Shown here: positions 17,194-23,466 of the stretch, in pieces | Layout: each line of letters opens with the position of its first letter | Numbering within the stretch: the stretch's first letter is position 1 | DNA from: an uncultured Gammaproteobacteria bacterium | GTDB taxonomy: Bacteria > Pseudomonadota > Gammaproteobacteria > SZUA-140 | Reading direction: 5' to 3' | Length of the DNA stretch: 23,466 nucleotides | Assembly (NCBI GenBank): GCA_945787585.1 | Contig: CALZIG010000020.1 | Coordinates: forward strand, 1-23,466 | Made by a program: the position numbers and the translations under genes | Notes under the pieces: model-generated | Database searches by the model: none | Told to the model about the DNA's origin: nothing | What the model saw: the letters and a program-made list of their open reading frames with translations, nothing else

Positions 17194-17263
17194 CCACTCG
17201 GCCAAGACATGCAGCAAGGGCCAAACATCGAATCGGCCAAAATTAGCCATCAAAAAATTAAAT

Positions 17264-18118
17264 ATGTTATTCGCTTATAGTAGTAATGCCTTTACCCGTA
17301 CCAGTCTATCGTCTGCGCTACAAGCCATCGCTGAGATCGGCTTTGATGGCGTGGAAATACTCTGCGACCGACCTCATTGGTTTCCGGGTACGGTAGCGCC
17401 TGGCGAAGTCGATCGAATTGCGGCATTGCTTTACGAGCTAAACCTGACAGTCAGCAATCTTAATGCCAATACTGCTACAGGTTATTACCACCCCCACCCT
17501 GCCATTAATCACTTTGAACCCGCTTTAACCAACCCCGACCCTGAGATGCGTCGCTGGCGTCAGCAGTACACTATTGAAACAATCCGACTCGCCGCCCAAC
17601 TTAACGCACCCTGTATCAGTATCACATCTGGAGAGCCCATCCCTGGCGTCACCAGAAATCAAGCTTCCGAAATAATGGTTGAAAGCCTTAAACCTATATG
17701 TGAAGAAGCTGCGCGGCATAATGTTAAAATTGGCATCGAATACGAGCCAGGATTAATTATCGAAAGCGCCGCAGATGTCATGGCTATCATGGCGCAGGTC
17801 AACTCACCAGCACTGGGTGTCAACTTCGACATTGGTCACTCTTATTTAATGCATGAAGATCCGGAGGAAACAGTGCAACTACTGGCAGGGCGTATCTGGA
17901 ATGTACATGTCGAAGATATTAAGAACAACATCCACTTTCACCTTATACCCGGCGAAGGTGACTTACCTTTTAGTCGATACCTCAGCGCGCTCAATCGAAT
18001 CAATTACCAGGGAGCACTAACCCTGGAACTCTACTCCTACCCTGAAAAACCGATTACAGCAGGAAAAGAAGGGCTTGCCTATCTGACCAGCTTACTTAAT
18101 GACTCACGGGTAGATTAG
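17264..18118 (+). CDS. Sugar phosphate isomerase/epimerase-type TIM barrel protein
   Basis: A 284-aa xylose-isomerase-like/AP-endonuclease-2-family TIM barrel, full length and cytoplasmic. The opening MLFAYSSNAF, then EIGFDGVEIL, is the first barrel strand and helix. The expected divalent-metal ligands are present: Glu159 (in GIEYEPG), Asp189 and His192 (in NFDIGHSY), His215 (in NVHVEDIK) and Glu255 (in TLELYS). Such enzymes isomerise or epimerise small sugars or related ketoses; the substrate cannot be read from sequence. It is transcribed away from the eCIS operon and toward the pilus genes. The ATG has no clear Shine-Dalgarno sequence. A weak 6-bp inverted repeat (18140-18162) follows it but is not a convincing terminator. 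Confidence 0.85.
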   Translation: MLFAYSSNAFTRTSLSSALQAIAEIGFDGVEILCDRPHWFPGTVAPGEVDRIAALLYELNLTVSNLNANTATGYYHPHPAINHFEPALTNPDPEMRRWRQQYTIETIRLAAQLNAPCISITSGEPIPGVTRNQASEIMVESLKPICEEAARHNVKIGIEYEPGLIIESAADVMAIMAQVNSPALGVNFDIGHSYLMHEDPEETVQLLAGRIWNVHVEDIKNNIHFHLIPGEGDLPFSRYLSALNRINYQGALTLELYSYPEKPITAGKEGLAYLTSLLNDSRVD

Positions 18119-18301
18119 CCAAGCACACACGTTGTCACCAGCTGTTTTTAAGGGTTACAGCTAATGATGTACTCTTCAATTAAGCATGCTGCAGCTCAGA
18201 CCATCACCATCATCAGCCATTCCTCATATTCCCCAATACCCCTAAAGTTTGTACACATTTTTGCCGATAAAGTCTTTAGCGCACTCTGCCGCTATTCGCG
18301 C

Positions 18302-18316
18302 AGATCTAGATCTAGA
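18302..18316. repeat. Short palindromic repeat (AGATCT/TCTAGA overlap)
   Basis: AGATCTAGATCTAGA is a tandem, self-complementary repeat just before the ribosome-binding site (AGAGGG, 18314-18319) of the fusion gene. It overlaps that site by three bases. It could form a small hairpin or cruciform, or serve as a binding site. It is part of the shared element described in the findings. Confidence 0.4.
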
Positions 18317-18328
18317 GGGCCGCATACG

Positions 18329-19006
18329 ATGGATAAAATGCAAGTACCTAGAATTGGTGAGATTCTCCTCAAAGAAAAGCTCATTGAAGAATCCGCTATT
18401 CAAAAAGCGCTTGAGGAACAAAAATCCAAAGGCGGCATGCTCGGGCAGATACTGATTGATAGCAACATCATCTCCAGTGAGCAGTTAAAGAAAGCGTTAC
18501 AAATCCAGTTCAGGCACAAACTTGCCATCGCAGTCCTCTCATTCATCACAACCACCGTTATGCCAACATCGCTTAAAGCAAGTGAATCAGCCTCATTAAT
18601 GCTCATGGGGCACGTAGCACCGACAAGTGCTGTCACCATTAGTAGAAGCGTCTCATCAATGGCTAGCGCGCCATCTAAAAATAGCATGCCAAACCTGATG
18701 ACCAGCGTTACCGAACAGAACAACAATCAAACAGGCTACTCAATACACCTCGAAGCAAAAAGCATGGATGAGAGCGGACACCTTAGCCTCGCTAACGAAG
18801 ATAATGGAAAACCGCTCCCCTATAAAATCACCTATGGCGATAAAGATGTCTATTTCTCAGATGGTGAAGCGTTAATTTCTGATGTCCAGGCCTCAAAAAG
18901 TAATAAAAAGATTGAAACCAAACAGCTTCTCATCAGCCCAGAAATGGCCGAAGACATGAACAACTACTTCACCGATACACTCACCATGGTCATCGTTGCA
19001 AAATAA
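18329..19006 (+). CDS. MshEN-like domain fused to a fimbrial-subunit paralogue
   Basis: A 225-aa protein with three parts. Residues 8-60 follow the MshEN/GspE-N layout: a 24-residue motif from Arg8 to Gln31 (RIGEILL, LI, AL, Q), a 5-residue spacer, and a second 24-residue motif from Met37 to Gln60 (LGQILI, II, L, AL, Q). Residues 65-82 (LAIAVLSFITTTVMPTSL) form a hydrophobic signal or anchor segment. Residues about 90-225 resemble the next gene's pilus subunit, sharing Val-x-Glu-x-x-Asn-Asn-x-x-GY, a LPY-K/T-TY strand and a DTLT-VAK end. The ATG at 18329 has AGAGGG nine bases upstream and begins right at the domain. An in-frame ATG at 18164, also with an AAGGG, would add 55 residues of no recognised domain. 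Family MshEN binds c-di-GMP, but here the second motif's Arg is Met and the mid-motif glycines are Lys and Asn, so binding is uncertain. Confidence 0.75.
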   Translation: MDKMQVPRIGEILLKEKLIEESAIQKALEEQKSKGGMLGQILIDSNIISSEQLKKALQIQFRHKLAIAVLSFITTTVMPTSLKASESASLMLMGHVAPTSAVTISRSVSSMASAPSKNSMPNLMTSVTEQNNNQTGYSIHLEAKSMDESGHLSLANEDNGKPLPYKITYGDKDVYFSDGEALISDVQASKSNKKIETKQLLISPEMAEDMNNYFTDTLTMVIVAK

Positions 19007-19204
19007 CCATCATCACATGCTCGGTCTATAGTTTTCAGCCATTCTGCCGTTATATATACATGAGAGCACGGAGCCATACTGCCAGTTAAAGTTCAATCGG
19101 CAGCAGATCTAGTTAAAGATTCCCAGGGATTGATTAAGCGCGCTAATAAACCGCGTGTATTGTTCTGTCTAATAATATTTTATTTCTAGAGGAAGGTTAA
19201 TATC

Positions 19205-19714
19205 ATGAATAAATTACCACTATCAAAAGTTTCGCTTAAACAGGCTCTCATTGGATGTGGACTTACATTACTAGCCGGTTCTGCTGTAGCAGCACCAACA
19301 GGAAGCGTAACGCCAGGCGGAAATATCCCAGGCATTCTTGATGTGACCTTGACCGATGATGCAGGTATCGCAGCACTCGACCTAACCATCAACGAACCAA
19401 ACAGACTGATCACCACTGTCAACGAACGTACCAATAACAAAAATGGCTACACTGTTACATTAACCTCTTTAAATGGCACAACCTCAGGTGTGTTCTTAGG
19501 TGCCGTTGATGCGGAAACCCTTCCTTACACGATGACCTACAATGGCGTTGCTGTTGCCCTCGTCGCAGGCTCTGCTACCGTCACTGATGTCAATGCCAAG
19601 ACCTTAGGCACCGGTGTAGATAAAGCCCTAAGAATTGCATACGACGGCACCGCTGTGTTTCTAGCGCCTGATGCATATGCAGACACGCTTACCTTCACCA
19701 TCGCTGCTAAATAA
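19205..19714 (+). CDS. Chaperone-usher fimbrial major subunit
   Basis: A 169-aa secreted subunit. The signal peptide (residues 1-29) has a basic start, a hydrophobic core ending LLAGSAVA, and an Ala-x-Ala cleavage site before APTGSV. The mature part is a beta-rich, Cys-free, Thr/Gly/Ala-rich domain with TVNERTNNKNGYTVTLTSLN, LPYTMTYNGVAV and a C-terminal DTLTFTIAAK strand of the sort donated between pilus subunits. It begins with a strong AGAGGAAGG. The 198 bp upstream (19007-19204) is AT-rich with two AGTTAAAG direct repeats (19084 and 19111) but no convincing sigma-70 promoter. It is followed by a perfect hairpin, which fits a highly expressed major subunit. I cannot assign a named pilus type. 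Confidence 0.82.
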   Translation: MNKLPLSKVSLKQALIGCGLTLLAGSAVAAPTGSVTPGGNIPGILDVTLTDDAGIAALDLTINEPNRLITTVNERTNNKNGYTVTLTSLNGTTSGVFLGAVDAETLPYTMTYNGVAVALVAGSATVTDVNAKTLGTGVDKALRIAYDGTAVFLAPDAYADTLTFTIAAK

Positions 19715-19742
19715 TTACGCAATAAATAAGCGACAGTAACAA

Positions 19743-19775
19743 TCGGCCTGGTAATTGTCACGATTACCAGGCCGA
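19743..19775 (+). terminator. Intercistronic hairpin between subunit and chaperone genes (partial terminator/stabiliser)
   Basis: TCGGCCTGGTAAT pairs perfectly with ATTACCAGGCCGA: a 13-bp GC-rich stem with a 7-nt loop. No U-run follows, and the chaperone ribosome-binding site (AGAAGGA) lies just downstream. It is best read as a 3'-stabilising or attenuating hairpin that leaves more subunit message than chaperone and usher message, as in other pilus operons. Confidence 0.75.
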
Positions 19776-19794
19776 CTTCATAGAAGGAACCACT

Positions 19795-20556
19795 ATGTCA
19801 CTCTCGATTGCGCTACGCATAACTTTGGTTGCGATCGCTGTAAGCATCAGCCTACCCGCACAAGCATTCAAACTAATACCCATCAAAGTCGATTTTTCCC
19901 CTACCGGCAAAAATGCGACCCAGGTTTTTAAACTGGAAAATGACAGCGACACGGCCATTGCCGTACAAGTGTCTGCATTAAGCCGGGAAATGGATATCAA
20001 CGGCAAGGAGAGCTACCAAAACGCTGACAAAGATTTTATTATATTTCCACCACAAATGGTGATCTCCCCACATAAAACACAGACTGTCCGCGTACAGTGG
20101 GCTGGCAATGTAGCGCCCAGTCAGGAGCTATCATATCGACTGGTTGCAGAACAATTACCCATTGCCCTTAGTCGTGAAGCTTCCAATGGTGCACATGTAA
20201 ACATCCTGATGCGTTATCTCGGCGCAATTTATATTGTTCCTGAGAATGCAAAGCACAACATCGTTGTCAACCGCATAGAAAAAGAACAAACCAGTAATGG
20301 TAATACAAACTTACTGCTTACCGTTGAGAACCAGGGAAATTCACATGCCATTTTAGGTGATCTATCGATAGAAGTTCCCACCGGTCGCAACATTAAAGGT
20401 GTAAGCGAAAAAATCAAACTGCCACCTTCAAACCTGGAGGGCATGAACGGCGAAAATATTCTTGCCGGTCATAAACGCCGATTTTCAATACCATGGCCTA
20501 ATCAACTGTTGTCAGTTCCAGAAAAGGTAAAACTGGAATTCACACCATGGCGCTAA
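19795..20556 (+). CDS. Periplasmic fimbrial chaperone (PapD-like)
   Basis: A 253-aa periplasmic chaperone with a signal peptide (1-24, ending LPAQA before FKLIPIKV). The N-terminal immunoglobulin-like domain has FSPTGKNATQVFKLEND, FPPQMVISPHKTQTVRVQW and ELSYRLVAEQLPIAL, the strands that cap subunits and deliver them to the usher. The C-terminal half contains the NLLLTVENQGNSHAILGDL segment and ends KVKLEFTPWR. It acts with the usher that follows. The start ATG has AGAAGGA at the right distance, after the intercistronic hairpin. Size is normal for the family. Confidence 0.9.
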   Translation: MSLSIALRITLVAIAVSISLPAQAFKLIPIKVDFSPTGKNATQVFKLENDSDTAIAVQVSALSREMDINGKESYQNADKDFIIFPPQMVISPHKTQTVRVQWAGNVAPSQELSYRLVAEQLPIALSREASNGAHVNILMRYLGAIYIVPENAKHNIVVNRIEKEQTSNGNTNLLLTVENQGNSHAILGDLSIEVPTGRNIKGVSEKIKLPPSNLEGMNGENILAGHKRRFSIPWPNQLLSVPEKVKLEFTPWR

Positions 20557-20651
20557 TTTATAAAACCAGCATGCGTATAAAGCACCTCACTTACATGATA
20601 ACGGAGCAAAACTAAAACCATGGCAACCATGACATAACTGAAGAGCACAAC

Positions 20652-23204
20652 GTGAATACGGAAACGTTTTGTGCGCAAAAGGAGAATACTCACAAAGGAA
20701 CTGATGCCCGATCACGTTGGAAATGGAACATAACCTGCCAACTATCATGCCTTCTTATGTTTACGTTTTTATTATTCGAACAATCGCATGCAGATGAAAA
20801 CATGCAACTGTTCGAAGAAGTTTTTGGCAAACAACCCGTGCAGAGAGATCAACGGATTTCCGTACCATTGATTGTTGAACTGGCCCAGGTAGGGAGCATT
20901 GAAATCTTGATCAACGGACAATATGAAGTGCTTAAAATTGACACCCTCGGGTTTTCTTCGAAGATAGGCCATCTACTTCAGAAAGAAACCCTACAGCAGC
21001 TTATTGCCCTCTCAAACCAGTCCGATGACATCGACACCAACCCCCTACACGATATGGGGATCGATCTTTACTTCGACAACCAGGAACTTGAACTGCACGT
21101 AGCCATTGCACCTAAGGCACGAAAAACTATTATCAGCGCACTCTATACGCGCAACCCTCCCTACCCAATATCGCAAGCATTAGCGGTGAGTCCTGTCAGC
21201 GCTTATATGAACATGCGTTTAGGCGTCGATTACTATCACAAAGACAACGGTACTTTTGATGGACGCCAGCCTACCATTGCTTCATTTGAACAAGCCTTAC
21301 GTGTTAAGGACTGGGTGCTGGAAGCAGACACACGCTATCTTGAAGGTGATAGCTCTCAATGGCAGCGCGGTAATATCCGCGCTGTGCATGATGATACGAA
21401 GCGAATGTGGCGCTATGCATTCGGTGATCTCACTTATCCAACTGCAGGTATCCAGCAGTTTCAGCCTATGGCAGGCTTCACACTTGCACGTAATTTCTCG
21501 TTACAACCTTATCGTGTCACCACACCCACTGGCAATGCGAATCTATTTTTAAACAATGAGTCAACGGTTGAGGTATTAGTCAATAACAATGTTATTCGAG
21601 TGCTTAGGTTACCTGCCGGTTCTCATAATATTCAGGACTTCCCCTCCACAAGTGGTATCAATGATATCCAGTTGAGAATTACAGACAGCGTTGGCCGTAC
21701 TGAAACCATTGAAGTCCCTTTTCTTTTTGATAGCACCTTATTAACGCCACAACTGAGTGAATATAGCTACAACATCGGACTGCCTTCAAAAATAGTCAAT
21801 GGCCATTATGAATACGATGAAGAGCTTCCAACAGTATCTCTCTTTCACCGTAAAGGTATCACATCTGAAATCACACTGGGAGCAGGACTACAGGCAAATA
21901 AAAAGCAGAAAATGTCTAACCTTGAAAGCATCTGGGCGACTCAAAACGGAACTTTCAGACTAGACCTGGGAATCAGCTATATACGTTCACTTGGCACCAG
22001 TCATCGCACTCGCATGCAGTACCGATATTATGATGCAAGTCATCACAACAAAGCAGACCACCAATGGACATTTCAATTTGATTACACAGGCCAACATTAT
22101 TCAGCGTTAGGCAACCTGACACCCGATAACACGATCACCTATGATGTCACAGGTAATTATAGTCGTCGCATCGGTCTGAACTCTGCAGGCGGCATTGGTG
22201 CAAATTATCAGATAATGCGTCAGGGCCGGCCTAATGACCATAGTCTCGGACTATTTTTGCATCATTCATTTGCCCGAGAATTAGGTGGTCGCATTAGTGT
22301 TGAAAAACAGCGTAGAAGCGGTGATAAGGACTATCGTGTGTTCCTGAGCATGACCTGGACACCTTCTAAAAAATATCGATCAATAACGGCGACCCACGAC
22401 ACACTCAATGACACCACAAGAATCAGGTGGGAGCAGGTATCCCCTGAAAAAGTAGGTGGAGTAAACCTGTCACTAGGCGCTGTGAAAACACCAAACGAAC
22501 ACAGTCTGTCCGGCCGCATCAATCATCTTGGTTATCTTAGTGAAACCAGTCTGGCAAGTAATATCGTTAGCACTGAAAACCAGTCTGCCGAAGGCCATCA
22601 AGTGACCAGCCTCACCTTTGGCACAGCACTTGTCTATGCACAAGGCGCGACATCAATCACGCGGCCTGTTGCCGATAGCTTTGCAATTGTGGTTCCACAT
22701 TCAAATTTAGACACGATGCAGATAGGTGTAAACCAGTCTGGCGATCGCTATGCTGCAAGCTCTAGCCGCATCAGCGCTGCTGTCATTCCAGACCTGACCT
22801 CTTATCTGGCCCACGGCGTCAACATCGACGTGCCCAATCTACCCCTCGGTTATGACCTCGGGGACGAATCATTTGTACTCTTACCTGCCTATAAAAGCGG
22901 TACTGTCGTCCATATCGGTACTGATGCCACTGTATTACTCGGTGGGATACTTGAACGCTCAGATGGTACCCCTATCAGTCTTCAAGCCGGTGAACTATTC
23001 AATCCTGACAATCCAGACTGGGAACCCAAAATACTGTTCACCAATCGCAGTGGAATCTTCAGAATTGAAGGACTAAGCCCCGGCCAGTATAAATTACGAA
23101 TGTTCAACAACCAGGACCGACTTACCAAAATAGAAATTCCTGCAAATACCGCAGGCTATTTTGACATCGGAACACTTACGTTAACCACGCCGACGGTGCA
23201 TTAA
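20652..23204 (+). CDS. Outer membrane fimbrial usher
   Basis: An 850-aa usher that forms the outer-membrane pore and assembles the pilus. The GTG start follows a weak AAGAG; no in-frame ATG comes before the signal segment. The n-region is long and basic, with a hydrophobic stretch (residues about 25-45) and cleavage likely after SHA. Next come an N-terminal chaperone-binding domain (50-170), a beta-barrel with alternating strands (from about 180), and a plug-like region near 295-365 (STVEVLVNNNVIRVLRLPAG, then ITDSVGRTETIEVPF). C-terminal domains have LGYDLGDESFVLLPAYKSG (732-750) and a Gly-rich VVHIGTDATVLLGG strand, then a GIFRIEGLSPGQYKLRMF segment. Length is typical. The 95-nt gap before it holds no strong hairpin. 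It ends 4 nt before the next gene. Confidence 0.92.
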   Translation: MNTETFCAQKENTHKGTDARSRWKWNITCQLSCLLMFTFLLFEQSHADENMQLFEEVFGKQPVQRDQRISVPLIVELAQVGSIEILINGQYEVLKIDTLGFSSKIGHLLQKETLQQLIALSNQSDDIDTNPLHDMGIDLYFDNQELELHVAIAPKARKTIISALYTRNPPYPISQALAVSPVSAYMNMRLGVDYYHKDNGTFDGRQPTIASFEQALRVKDWVLEADTRYLEGDSSQWQRGNIRAVHDDTKRMWRYAFGDLTYPTAGIQQFQPMAGFTLARNFSLQPYRVTTPTGNANLFLNNESTVEVLVNNNVIRVLRLPAGSHNIQDFPSTSGINDIQLRITDSVGRTETIEVPFLFDSTLLTPQLSEYSYNIGLPSKIVNGHYEYDEELPTVSLFHRKGITSEITLGAGLQANKKQKMSNLESIWATQNGTFRLDLGISYIRSLGTSHRTRMQYRYYDASHHNKADHQWTFQFDYTGQHYSALGNLTPDNTITYDVTGNYSRRIGLNSAGGIGANYQIMRQGRPNDHSLGLFLHHSFARELGGRISVEKQRRSGDKDYRVFLSMTWTPSKKYRSITATHDTLNDTTRIRWEQVSPEKVGGVNLSLGAVKTPNEHSLSGRINHLGYLSETSLASNIVSTENQSAEGHQVTSLTFGTALVYAQGATSITRPVADSFAIVVPHSNLDTMQIGVNQSGDRYAASSSRISAAVIPDLTSYLAHGVNIDVPNLPLGYDLGDESFVLLPAYKSGTVVHIGTDATVLLGGILERSDGTPISLQAGELFNPDNPDWEPKILFTNRSGIFRIEGLSPGQYKLRMFNNQDRLTKIEIPANTAGYFDIGTLTLTTPTVH

Positions 23205-23208
23205 TAAC

Positions 23209-23466
23209 ATGTCAAATATCAACCAAAGCAAAGGCAATCGACTGTTGATGATAGTATCCATCATCACGCTCGTCATGTTGATGCTTGTGGCATATTCAGC
23301 AGAGGCTTGCAAACTCCGAATAAACAATATCCCACCCGTCACTTTCGAGGGGGGCACAGGTACCGGGTATGAATCATTTGATACTGCAAACTATCCCCAG
23401 TCAATACCATTAACGATAAGAAACAATAGCAGACAGGCCTGCGACTATTTCATCACCTTCAGCGAA
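23209..23466 (+). CDS. Secreted pilus-associated protein, probable tip subunit/adhesin (partial)
   Basis: The first 86 codons run off the right edge. The ATG comes 4 nt after the usher stop with no clear Shine-Dalgarno sequence, so it is probably translationally coupled. A signal peptide (1-33: basic start, then LLMIVSIITLVMLMLVAYSA) ends Ala-Glu-Ala before Cys34. A second Cys is at residue 78 (RQACDYF), so a disulfide is possible. The lipobox is not convincing, because position -3 is Ala and position -2 is Glu. A Cys-bearing protein last in a chaperone-usher operon is usually the tip, but the rest of the gene is missing. Confidence 0.65.
   Translation, partial: MSNINQSKGNRLLMIVSIITLVMLMLVAYSAEACKLRINNIPPVTFEGGTGTGYESFDTANYPQSIPLTIRNNSRQACDYFITFSE

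Noticed and set aside
18140..18162. Inverted repeat AGCTGT/ACAGCT after the isomerase gene as a terminator
   Set aside because: Only 6 bp with an 11-nt loop and no U-run following; too weak to call.
19079..19103. Inverted repeat CTGCC/GGCAG upstream of the pilus subunit as a riboswitch or terminator
   Set aside because: Five base pairs around a 15-nt loop with no further structure; not distinguishable from chance.

Overview
The window looks like a chromosomal segment of a Gram-negative bacterium, most likely a gammaproteobacterium. This rests on the outer-membrane usher, the periplasmic chaperone and moderate base composition; nothing visible fixes the genus. There are two unrelated export machines, divergently arranged around a control region of about 370 bp (16893-17263), with one metabolic gene between them.

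Positions 1-16892, minus strand: a contractile injection system of the extracellular type (eCIS; Afp/PVC/MAC/AlgoCIS relatives). In transcription order it encodes a DUF4255 cap/terminator protein, a 290-aa conserved protein that may belong to the cap region, one sheath, two tube paralogues, a small DUF5908 protein (12611-12781), a LysM-bearing tube-baseplate adaptor, a VgrG-like spike, a PAAR tip, a gp25-like wedge protein, a 1269-aa Afp11/J-like wedge protein, a 281-aa fibre-like protein, an 829-aa Afp12-like wedge protein, and the start of a CIS_TMP tape-measure protein that runs off the left edge. Gaps are short and several genes abut or overlap, so this is one long operon. Its likely promoter lies at 17048-17076. 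A 12-bp RNA hairpin between the two tube genes may set their relative expression. No AAA+ ATPase (Afp15) and no recognisable toxin lies in the window; both are expected beyond position 1.

Positions 17264-18118, plus strand: a sugar phosphate isomerase/epimerase-type TIM barrel with its metal ligands intact.

Positions 18329-23466, plus strand: a chaperone-usher pilus locus. It contains a fimbrial-subunit paralogue fused behind an MshEN-like domain, a canonical major subunit, a perfect 13-bp intercistronic hairpin, a PapD-like chaperone, an outer-membrane usher, and the first 86 codons of a secreted Cys-containing protein, probably the tip subunit or adhesin.

The most unusual gene is the MshEN-fimbrillin fusion (18329-19006). 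Its N-terminus follows the 24+5+24 residue layout of the c-di-GMP-binding MshEN domain, then has a hydrophobic segment, then a domain clearly homologous to the neighbouring pilus subunit. This suggests a cytoplasmic sensor joined to a periplasmic pilin-like part. I saw no RNA genes, insertion sequences or CRISPR arrays.
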